64,000 bases of DNA, taken from the NCBI GenBank assembly GCA_958352885.1, contig CATWQI010000006.1:124001-188000 (forward strand), written 5' to 3'. The notes beneath the pieces were generated by a model. It was not told the origin of the DNA. It searched no databases and worked only from the letters and a program-made list of their open reading frames with translations. Of the stretch, positions 55,043 to 61,135 are shown in pieces (the stretch's first letter is position 1; each line of letters opens with the position of its first letter). Source of the DNA: an uncultured Duncaniella sp. Lineage in GTDB: Bacteria > Bacteroidota > Bacteroidia > Bacteroidales > Muribaculaceae. Position numbers and translations under genes: made by a program.

Positions 55043-56206
55043 CTATTTGGTCTCCGTCACATCTTCGCGGATGTGGATGAAGATTTCTTTGTCAATGGGT
55101 GTCAGTTCCACATGGCGGCGAGCCATCATGCGTGAGGCGGTGTCGAAAAATGATTCCATGCGGACATCCTTCATCCCGAGGGTAGAGCCTTCGGTAAACG
55201 ACTGGATGAATGTCCTCGGGAATCCGGCACTATAGAAGTTTACGCCTACGCCTACTACCGTAGCTGTGTTGAACATGGTGTTTATGCCCGCCTTGGAATG
55301 GTCGCCCATGATAAGTCCGCAGAACTGAAGGCCGGTTTTTACGAAGCGCCCCTCAGCTATGCTCCAGAGTTTGATGGGACCATATGTGTTCTTGAGGTTG
55401 GACGCTGTGCAGCCTGCGCCGAGATTGCACCATTCTCCAATCACGGCATTGCCGAGGAATCCGTCGTGAGCCTTGTTGGAGTAACCGGTTATGACAACAT
55501 TGTTCAGTTCTCCGCCTACCTTGCAGTAGGGGCCGAGGGTTGTAGCTCCATATATTTTGCCTCCCATGTTTACCACGGCGTGCTCGCACAGGGCGATTGG
55601 GCCTCGCAGGCATGCGCCTTCCATTATTTCGGCATCGCGACCAACGTAGATTGGACCTTTGGTTACGTTGAGAATTGCCCCTTCTACGGTGGCGCCCTCC
55701 TCGATGAAAAGTAGCGACGGGTCGCCTATGAGACGGCATGTGTCGCTTAGAGGCTGAGACTTACGTCCTTCGGTAAGGAGAGGGAAGTCGCGGCGGATAG
55801 CCTCCTCGTTGGTCATGAAAATATCATATATATGATTGATTGCGAGCGGTTCGCCTGCATATTCCCTTGACGATGCCGGTTCGCCATTGCCCCTGCGGGC
55901 TATGATGTCTCCGCCGAGAGTCAGAGCTTCGCCGATTTCGAGCGAAAGGATTGCGTTGACCAGTGACTTGTCCGGATGAAGGTTGCCGGCGATGAAGAGG
56001 TTGTCACCGTCCGATGCTTCCACCATGGGGTACTTGATGGAGAGGTAATCCTGTGTGCTGTACGAATAAGCTCCCGGTACGGCTCGCTGCCACTTCTCGG
56101 AAATAGTGGTTATGCCGTGGCGGATTAACGCTACCGGGCGTGTATATGTGAGTGGGAGCAGCTCGGCACGCACCTTCACCGGGTCGAATAATATGATATT
56201 CTTCAT
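55043..56206 (-). CDS. GlmU-like nucleotidyltransferase/hexapeptide-repeat protein
   Basis: A 387-residue protein. The N-terminal 150 residues resemble a sugar-nucleotidyltransferase domain (IILFDPVKVRAELLPLTYT, PVALIRHGITTISEKW) without the usual GxGTRM loop, so it may be inactive or altered. The rest is a left-handed beta-helix of hexapeptide repeats (GAILNVTKGPIYVGRDAE, VITGYSNKAHDGFLGNAV). The family is Bacteroidetes-specific and is annotated GlmU-like. The leader is long: the nearest -7 box lies about 185 bases before the start. Confidence 0.82.
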   Translation of the reverse strand: MKNIILFDPVKVRAELLPLTYTRPVALIRHGITTISEKWQRAVPGAYSYSTQDYLSIKYPMVEASDGDNLFIAGNLHPDKSLVNAILSLEIGEALTLGGDIIARRGNGEPASSREYAGEPLAINHIYDIFMTNEEAIRRDFPLLTEGRKSQPLSDTCRLIGDPSLLFIEEGATVEGAILNVTKGPIYVGRDAEIMEGACLRGPIALCEHAVVNMGGKIYGATTLGPYCKVGGELNNVVITGYSNKAHDGFLGNAVIGEWCNLGAGCTASNLKNTYGPIKLWSIAEGRFVKTGLQFCGLIMGDHSKAGINTMFNTATVVGVGVNFYSAGFPRTFIQSFTEGSTLGMKDVRMESFFDTASRMMARRHVELTPIDKEIFIHIREDVTETK

Positions 56207-56387
56207 AAGTAACTCTTTAAAATTAAACGGATGGTAACTCCTTTGGATATTAAACGTATAATAATATAGTCATCCCGCAACTCTTCTGAAGCTTTGATGA
56301 CTGTCATATGATTGTCCTACTTCCGGATAAATCCTGATTAGGGGTGAATCAAAATTTAAGAGTTGCTTAATGAAAACGTTTAGACTA

Positions 56388-56421
56388 CAAAATTATAAAA
56401 ATTCCCCATAAAAACAGCAAA
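56388..56421 (-). promoter_or_regulatory. Promoter of the GlmU-like gene
   Basis: The minus strand reads TTTG (56421-56418), 22 bases, then TAATTTTG (56395-56388). The predicted leader of about 175 bases (to 56206) holds no gene; I see no clear hairpin in it. Confidence 0.5.
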
Positions 56422-56582
56422 TAATTCCTGTAAAACCTCTGTGATAACAATACGATTATACAGCGGTGGCTCAAAAAAACACGATTAAGAATAAATCATG
56501 ATTTCTAATGGACAGGCAACTTGCAGAGGTACGAAATTGTTCACGGGAAAATATTAAAAAACATTAATCGGTATGTTAAAAA

Positions 56583-56614
56583 CTTGGGATTTTTAGATAT
56601 TGTTAGTAACTTTG
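56583..56614 (+). promoter_or_regulatory. Promoter of the structured RNA/leader
   Basis: CTTG at 56583-56586 and TAACTTTG at 56607-56614 are 20 bases apart, a good Bacteroidetes promoter. Transcription would begin near 56620, directly before the foldable region. Confidence 0.7.
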
Positions 56615-56619
56615 CAGAG

Positions 56620-56889
56620 AAAAGTAACACCACGATGGTTGCAAGTCCTTGGACTGATAAAATTTTACGCATTAAATCACATGGACTAAGGAAATAAAGG
56701 CAACTTCATCCGGCTAAACCGTCGGGAGATGTTTGTGACGGATGACGATGGTGTAGTGTAAGTATGATATAATCTCTACATTATTGAAACAGAAATAAAG
56801 TTTTCTTTTCAGTAACTATCGAATCACAATTGCCTTTTAGGCTTTAGTCCTGTTGCTCCTTGTGGTAAGGAGCAGCGGACAATTTTTTT
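56620..56889 (+). ncRNA. Putative structured non-coding RNA or attenuator leader
   Basis: Between a promoter and a strong terminator lies a region with a consistent three-way fold. P1 pairs ACACCA (56627-56632) with TGGTGT (56749-56754). P2 pairs GTTGC (56638-56642) with GCAAC (56700-56704), then TCCTT (56646-56650) with AAGGA (56688-56692). P3 pairs CATCCG (56707-56712) with CGGATG (56739-56744). About 90 bases of single-stranded sequence lead to the terminator. No ORF of note is on this strand. It could be a free small RNA of about 270 bases or a riboswitch-like leader of the lipoprotein gene at 56977. I do not recognise it as RNase P, tmRNA, SRP RNA, or a riboswitch class I know. Confidence 0.5.
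56847..56889 (+). terminator. Strong intrinsic terminator ahead of the lipoprotein gene
   Basis: TGCTCCTT (56854-56861) and AAGGAGCA (56867-56874) with loop GTGGT, extended by GTCC (56847-56850) and GGAC (56877-56880), then seven T (56883-56889). It precedes the ATG at 56977 by 88 bases. Confidence 0.88.
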
Positions 56890-56976
56890 ATCCCCCTCTT
56901 GATTTTGTAATTTCCCTTCCGGAATGTCGGGCTCTGCAGGCACAATAACAGCGTATGGTATTGCGTTAGTTAGTTG

Positions 56977-57570
56977 ATGAAAAAGCTTGTACGCATTAAT
57001 CCTTGCATATGTTCCGCTACCCTGGTGCGTTGCGTCATTCTGCCGGCAGTCGTTGCGTTGGCGATAGGAGCAGTGTCGTGCTCTACGAGGAAAAACAGCG
57101 CTGCAAGCCGTAATTATCAGGCTTTCGTCACACGATATAATGTGTATTTCAATGGAGACCAGCATTTCAAAGAGACTCTCAAAGAAATGGAACGCAGCTA
57201 TGAGGATGACTATACGTCACTGCTGCTGATGCACCCAGCCGAGGCTTATGCTGTGGATGGTGCGCCTAAACCGTCGGGCTCGTTCACCCGCTCGATTGAG
57301 AAAGCACAGAAAGCCATACAGCTTCACAGCATCAAGAAACCACCCAGGCGACGTCCCGGTCATGTCAGGGATGTGGAGTATCAGAAATGGATGAAGCGTG
57401 ACGAGTACAATCCGTTTCTCCACAATGCGTGGCTAATGATGGGACGCAGCCAGTACTTCAGCGGGGATTTCCTCGGGGCGGCATCCACTTTCTACTACGT
57501 GTCGAAGCACTTCAGCTGGCTTCCCGCCACTGTTCTTGTATGGGGCATAAAACGAAGCGGTTTTTATTGA
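56977..57570 (+). pseudogene. SprE/PorW-like TPR lipoprotein gene, truncated by a prophage
   Basis: The reading frame starts at ATG 56977 (a TTG one codon earlier is less likely). A lipoprotein signal ends in IGAVSCST. RYNVYFNGDQHFKETLKEME, then EYNPFLHNAWLMMGRSQYFSGD and FLGAASTFYYVSKHFSWLPA match the N-terminus of the large SprE/PorW-type TPR lipoproteins of Bacteroidetes, which usually run to 800-1,000 residues. Here similarity stops at LPATV and the frame closes 12 residues later in phage end DNA (LVWGIKRSGFY). The remainder should lie beyond the right prophage end. In T9SS-bearing relatives this protein is needed for secretion; whether that holds here is unknown. Confidence 0.82.
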
Positions 57571-57685
57571 TGTTGGATAATGAGGGGTGAAGTGTTTGGA
57601 GTTCAGAGTGTTATGCGAGGGGTTTAAAAATGATGAAATAATTCGAAGCGGTTTTTCTTTTACACGGTTTTTACATGGCTTTTAC
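57553..57685. repeat. Left-end transposase-binding-like repeats
   Basis: CGAAGCGGTTTTT occurs twice, 57553-57565 and 57644-57656, 91 bases apart. Directly after the second copy are two tandem 12-base units, CACGGTTTTTAC (57663-57674) and CATGGCTTTTAC (57674-57685), sharing the GGTTTTT core. Spacing and closeness to the end fit the L1-L3 transposase sites of Mu. The 57571-57879 gap otherwise contains only these and the inverted repeats. Confidence 0.7.
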
Positions 57686-57778
57686 AAAAAGCAGATATTT
57701 TAGGGTTAAATAGGCTGAAAACTTTACATCGACGTTTCAAATGGGCTAATTATATATATTAGGAAAGCATTTTGTCTG

Positions 57779-57871
57779 GTGTATCATCTTGCCACTATGT
57801 CAAGATACAGACACGGATTATTAAATAAAATATTCCAAATAGTTGTTATTTGGAATATTTTATTAATTTTG
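57779..57871 (+). promoter_or_regulatory. Inverted repeats and promoter before the first phage gene
   Basis: A perfect 18-base inverted repeat, AATAAAATATTCCAAATA (57824-57841) and TATTTGGAATATTTTATT (57847-57864), surrounds GTTGT. A TAATTTTG -7 box (57864-57871) begins in its right arm and a TTG -33 candidate (57843-57845) is in the loop. An imperfect repeat (TGTATC..CTTG / CAAGATACA, 57780-57809) lies just upstream. This looks like a repressed promoter; the start would be about three to eight bases before the ATG at 57880. Confidence 0.65.
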
Positions 57872-57879
57872 TGGGTGAT

Positions 57880-58113
57880 ATGAGTAAGGTTATACATGTG
57901 CATCTGATACACCCGGTGGATGGTATAAAACAGCGGGATTGGTACTTCGGTAGTATCTCTGCGGTGTATACTGTGTTTACAGCTGAGCAGGTCGGCGCTT
58001 CAAAGGGATATCTACTGCATGCCGGGCTGTCAGGGAACGGCACAGTGATGACTAAAAGGGCTATAATCAAGCAGTCTACGCTGATAAGAGGTAGCCGAAA
58101 GGATAATGATTAA
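57880..58113 (+). CDS. Small conserved phage/mobile-element protein of unknown function
   Basis: A 77-residue protein starting MSKVIHVHLIHPVDGIKQ, with YFGSISAVYTVFTAEQVG in the middle and TKRAIIKQSTLIR at the end. Short proteins with this pattern occur in Bacteroides mobile elements, from memory, without assigned function. The ATG at 57880 is preferred over an earlier in-frame ATG (57850) that lies in the inverted repeat. It is transcribed toward the repressor gene, against the usual Mu plan, and is followed by a terminator. Confidence 0.75.
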   Translation: MSKVIHVHLIHPVDGIKQRDWYFGSISAVYTVFTAEQVGASKGYLLHAGLSGNGTVMTKRAIIKQSTLIRGSRKDND

Positions 58114-58171
58114 ACTAAAAAAATAACGCTGTCTGAACAATGTAAGTGCGTTATTCCATTTCGATGCTGGA

Positions 58172-58198
58172 GGGGGCCAATCGGCTCCCTTTTTTTTG
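58172..58198 (+). terminator. Intrinsic terminator after the first phage gene
   Basis: GGGGGCC (58172-58178) and GGCTCCC (58183-58189) form a GC-rich hairpin (one G-T pair) followed by eight T. It insulates the repeat cluster at 58223. Confidence 0.88.
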
Positions 58199-58222
58199 TT
58201 AACTTTGGTTAAAAATAGGTTT

Positions 58223-58291
58223 AGGGATACCTTTAGGGATACCTTTTAGGGATACCTTTTTCGATAGTTTAGGGATACCTTTAGGGATACT
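58223..58291. repeat. Cluster of five AGGGATACC repeats
   Basis: AGGGATACC begins at 58223, 58235, 58248 and 58271, and AGGGATACT at 58283, each preceded by T bases and followed by T bases. Spacings are 12, 13, 23 and 12. The cluster sits about 700 bases from the left end, between two genes that converge on it. Candidate roles are operator, transposition enhancer, or host-factor sites. The rest of the 58114-58536 gap is AT-rich, then GT-rich (58481-58533), without genes. Confidence 0.75.
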
Positions 58292-58536
58292 TTTTGCGAT
58301 TTTGAGTATAGAGAAAAAGTATAGAAACTGCCCCGAAAATGGCTTTAAACCGTCAAAAAAGGCGTTATTTTTGGAGATAATACCCCCCTATATTTTTTCG
58401 CACACCTTAATTATATAGGCGTAAGGCTCACAAATATTGAGATTTAGCAGGTGCCAAGGTTTCAAAAACCACCACAAAGGGTGTGTGTGCAGCCATGTGT
58501 GGGTGTCGCGTGGATGTGCGTGTTGAACGTGTGGTT

Positions 58537-59076
58537 CTATTCGATAGAAAACCAATCTTCATTGACACAACTTTTATATTCGTCAGGAATTAAGTCTGCT
58601 ATTTCTGAAATACTCAGAGAAGAGGGATTGTTAGCATATCTATTGAAGCATTCAATTATTTCGGATGGATTCTCATAGTCATCAATTACGCTGAATTCTC
58701 CTCTGAATAGGTCATTATATGCATACTTTTTAATCTGTTTGTATATAGGCGAAGTCGATATGGATATAACCTTCCTATTGTAGACTCTGATAGTATCAAA
58801 ATTTTTTTTGAGAGGTGAAGGGTGGAGATTATCAAAACAGTCTAAATACGCTATAAACGTCATTCGCATGTCATGGGCATGTTGTTCTATTTTATCCTGT
58901 AATAAAATATCTGCGACTTCATGATCTAAATTGTATTTGTCTGAATTGTGATCATGAAAGGTATCTAATGAGCTTTCTATAATTTCAAGGTCAGACCCTG
59001 TTGTCTTCTTGCCGCTCTCATGCTCAAATATTCTTACAAGAGCATTAAGTAAGGAATTTTTGCTAAAATCAAACAT
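58537..59076 (-). CDS. Phage gene of unknown function beside the repressor (AT-rich)
   Basis: A 179-residue protein with no signal peptide or transmembrane segment. It is acidic and mostly helical by eye, with LDHEVADILLQDKIEQHAHDM as a possible amphipathic helix. I do not recognise a family. Base composition is visibly richer in A and T than the flanking genes. It lies 30 bases downstream of the repressor gene on the same strand, so it is probably expressed in the lysogen. This is the place where temperate phages carry superinfection-exclusion or defence genes, but no catalytic motif supports a specific role. Confidence 0.7.
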   Translation of the reverse strand: MFDFSKNSLLNALVRIFEHESGKKTTGSDLEIIESSLDTFHDHNSDKYNLDHEVADILLQDKIEQHAHDMRMTFIAYLDCFDNLHPSPLKKNFDTIRVYNRKVISISTSPIYKQIKKYAYNDLFRGEFSVIDDYENPSEIIECFNRYANNPSSLSISEIADLIPDEYKSCVNEDWFSIE

Positions 59077-59106
59077 GTTATATATGATTATTCGATTTAT
59101 ATGTGG

Positions 59107-59835
59107 TTATTCGATATGGATGACACCGACGATGCGTGCCATGCCCATGATTTCTGACTTTGGTATGTCGAATGGGGCATAGTCTTTATTGTCGGACACT
59201 GCGAGCAAGCAGTCTTTCATGGCGCTCTTATGAAGACGCTTCACGATTAGTCCCTGTTCACGTGTGGCGATGAGATGGGGTTTGTTCCACTGGATGAACT
59301 GTGGCGTGTGTATGATGGAGCAAGCAATAATGTCGCCAGGATAAAGGTGCGGCATCATAGAGTCACCAAAGACCTCGATCATGAAGTCCACTGCAAGGTG
59401 GCGGAACTTAGGGATAACGTAATAAGCCAGAACGTCATGCTCATTGACGTTGAAATGCTCATTATAGAAACCACCGACAGCCTTCTCGGATACAAGTGGT
59501 ATGGCGCCGGGGGTATGGCTAAAGACTTCAGGCAATGCTGCAAAGCTGCTTTCCGATCCACCATCGGTTGAAATAAGTTTTGGGGTCGCAAAAACCACCG
59601 CCGGTTTTTCTCTTTGCTCTTTGAGCATCTCACCAGTGCCAGTGAGAAGCCATTCTACTGAATAGTGTGGAAAATTTTCAACGATTGCTTCCAGCCATTT
59701 TGATTGTATGTCTGTACCCTTGGATATAGCCTTGTATATCACCCCCTTGCTCGCTCCTATAGTGCGTTCAAGTGCAGCAATGGTTATATGCTCGTTATCG
59801 ACTATCTCTTTAATTCGGTTTAAAATTTTACACAT
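59107..59835 (-). CDS. S24/LexA-like phage repressor
   Basis: A 242-residue protein. Residues 1-70 form a helix-turn-helix (IAALERTIGASKGVIYKAI). Residues 115-240 form an S24 peptidase fold with the catalytic Ser at about 159 in EVFGDSMMPHLYPGDII and Lys at about 199 in GLIVKRLHK. A likely self-cleavage region is SEKAVGGF (117-123). Such repressors hold the lysogenic state and may be inactivated by RecA after DNA damage. It faces the early operon across a 133-base divergent region. Homologues are common in Bacteroidales prophages. Confidence 0.9.
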   Translation of the reverse strand: MCKILNRIKEIVDNEHITIAALERTIGASKGVIYKAISKGTDIQSKWLEAIVENFPHYSVEWLLTGTGEMLKEQREKPAVVFATPKLISTDGGSESSFAALPEVFSHTPGAIPLVSEKAVGGFYNEHFNVNEHDVLAYYVIPKFRHLAVDFMIEVFGDSMMPHLYPGDIIACSIIHTPQFIQWNKPHLIATREQGLIVKRLHKSAMKDCLLAVSDNKDYAPFDIPKSEIMGMARIVGVIHIE

Positions 59836-59860
59836 TGGAATAAAATTATATACTTAAAAG

Positions 59861-59927
59861 TTGCGTAGTAGAAAATTATCTACCATCTTTGCAACGTGGT
59901 TAACGAATAACCACCGCGCCAAAGATA
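59861..59927. promoter_or_regulatory. Divergent repressor/early promoters with central operator
   Basis: Rightward: TTG (59861-59863), 20 bases, CATCTTTG (59884-59891), the early promoter. Leftward: the minus strand reads TATCTTTG (59927-59920), the repressor promoter. Between them lies an inverted repeat GTGGTTA (59896-59902) / TAACCAC (59908-59914) that would overlap both start sites, as expected for a repressor operator. Confidence 0.7.
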
Positions 59928-59968
59928 CAAAAAAAGCGTGAGTTTACGAATTTTAGCAACTAAGAATT

Positions 59969-60166
59969 ATGAAACGATATTGGTTCGAGCTGATGGATGA
60001 TAATTACGAGAGCCTCGGAGCATCCATTCCAGACGGAACCAACAAGCAGACCGCTGTAAACCGGGCGAAACGGTGGATGCGAGAAAACGGCATCACTACC
60101 GCCCAGCTCTCGGTCAACAGCATGAGGACTTCGGATATCCTTGACATAATAATGATAGAAATATAA
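59969..60166 (+). CDS. Small early phage protein
   Basis: A 65-residue protein (MKRYWFELMDDNYESLG to DIIMIEI) with basic and acidic residues mixed and a likely central helix (AVNRAKRWMRENGI). It is the first gene after the early promoter. In Mu that position is held by ner, but no helix-turn-helix is clear here, so equivalence is not claimed. It has a plausible leader of about 70 bases. Confidence 0.65.
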   Translation: MKRYWFELMDDNYESLGASIPDGTNKQTAVNRAKRWMRENGITTAQLSVNSMRTSDILDIIMIEI

Positions 60167-60182
60167 ACTGTGATTGGATAAC

Positions 60183-60351
60183 AAAGGGTCAGACCCGAGA
60201 GAGGGCAATCCTGCGTCGTGAGACGCGAAATATTATTGCATGTAAGCTCCGGTCCACTATCCGGAGCATTTGGGCGGCAAGTTTAAGAGGCTGAAACACT
60301 GCCGAGGTGCACCGACGCAGAGAGATGGGTTCGATCCCCGTGCCGCCCGCA
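60183..60351 (+). ncRNA. Structured RNA ending in a tRNA-like fold, early phage region
   Basis: 60272-60348 (77 bases) folds like tRNA. Acceptor arms are GGGCGGC (60272-60278) and GCCGCCC (60342-60348). The D stem is GTTT/AAAC with GG in its loop. The T arm is ATGGG, loop TTCGATC, CCCGT (60325-60341), a perfect T-loop consensus. GCA follows the acceptor. The anticodon arm is abnormal: a four-pair stem CTGC/GCAG (60299-60302, 60317-60320) with a 14-base loop holding the palindrome GGTGCACC. Upstream are hairpins GCTCCGG/CCGGAGC (60246-60252, 60261-60267) and GCGTC/GACGC (60213-60217, 60222-60226). It is not a normal decoding tRNA. Confidence 0.6.
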
Positions 60352-60372
60352 AAAATTTTAACCAGTAAAGAA

Positions 60373-60720
60373 ATGATAACAAACGAAGAAATCAGACAGG
60401 CTTGCATAGACGGAATCTATGAAGCTGTCGGAATCGAGATGGGGAAATTTATCCCCGCCTTACAAGTTGCAATGTCGGGACTTGAGCATTTGATGACGGA
60501 GCCCGAGCTTGCCAAGGATAAGCGTTACGCAATGCTTTGCAGCCTCGGCGAATGTCTCCGGGAGGTAAATGAGATAATCACCGGGGTGAAAATCCCTCAA
60601 GACCACCCTGTATGTAAGCCACGTCCGTCAGGACTTGCAATTGAAAGCGCCGGCGATCTATCCGGTCTGAGCCGGGAGAAGATGGCGGAAGTTTGCAATT
60701 TAATGCGTAAAAGATACTAA
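60373..60720 (+). CDS. Early phage protein, unknown function
   Basis: A 115-residue protein (MITNEEIRQACIDGIYEA to AEVCNLMRKRY). It is mostly helical, acidic in the first half (GLEHLMTEPELAKDKRYAM) and has no catalytic motif. The ATG at 60373 is preferred over the upstream in-frame codon at 60307, which lies in the tRNA-like structure. It is followed after 20 bases by another small gene, in the early operon before the transposase. Confidence 0.7.
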   Translation: MITNEEIRQACIDGIYEAVGIEMGKFIPALQVAMSGLEHLMTEPELAKDKRYAMLCSLGECLREVNEIITGVKIPQDHPVCKPRPSGLAIESAGDLSGLSREKMAEVCNLMRKRY

Positions 60721-60740
60721 CAATCAATCAAACAAGTGAT

Positions 60741-61121
60741 ATGAAAAAGCAGATTTTGACAGACCTCGAGACAAAAAACTTCCTGATGAAGGCATTCAAG
60801 TGTTCACGTATGGCGGTATGGCGTGCCCTGAACTTCGACCGTGACACCGAACAGGCACGCCGTATCAGGGTGCTGGCGTTGAAACGCGGCGGGAAACTCA
60901 CCGAGGGTTACATGCCGGACTGTGAAACCTCCTATGAGACCGCGGAAAAAACGATGACCCAGAAGTTCGGGAAACGTGTGAAGCTTGTGGCTGACAGGAA
61001 AAGCGGAGAGGTGACTGTATGGGTAGACGACGAGAGACACGGTGATGTCTACCGAGACCTGAGTGTCTTAGACCTCATGCAGCTGCAGTACGAAACCGAG
61101 CAATTGGCGAAAGTTTTATAA
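60741..61121 (+). CDS. Small phage protein with N-terminal HTH-like region
   Basis: A 126-residue protein. FLMKAFKCSRMAVWRALNFD resembles a helix-turn-helix, and a basic stretch follows (TEQARRIRVLALKRGG). The C-terminal half is beta-rich (RVKLVADRKSGEVTVWVDD). It is possibly a DNA-binding early regulator or accessory factor of transposition. It ends 14 bases before the transposase gene, and a G-run (TCGGGGGGGG) just before the ATG at 61136 acts as a likely ribosome site. Confidence 0.65.
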   Translation: MKKQILTDLETKNFLMKAFKCSRMAVWRALNFDRDTEQARRIRVLALKRGGKLTEGYMPDCETSYETAEKTMTQKFGKRVKLVADRKSGEVTVWVDDERHGDVYRDLSVLDLMQLQYETEQLAKVL

Positions 61122-61135
61122 AAATCGGGGGGGGT

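Noticed and set aside
58223..58291. Repeat cluster considered as a CRISPR array
   Set aside because: Units are 9-14 bases with uneven short gaps, there are no spacers of 30 bases, and no cas genes are nearby.
58481..58533. GT-rich stretch near the end of the unknown phage gene
   Set aside because: Compositional only; no repeat unit or structure that I can support.
60186..60196. Palindrome GGGTCAGACCC before the tRNA-like RNA
   Set aside because: The one-base centre cannot form a hairpin loop and the dyad is too short to call an operator by itself.
60272..60348. Ordinary decoding tRNA
   Set aside because: Arms match, but the anticodon loop has 14 bases instead of seven, position 8 is A, and no anticodon can be placed, so it is reported as tRNA-like RNA.
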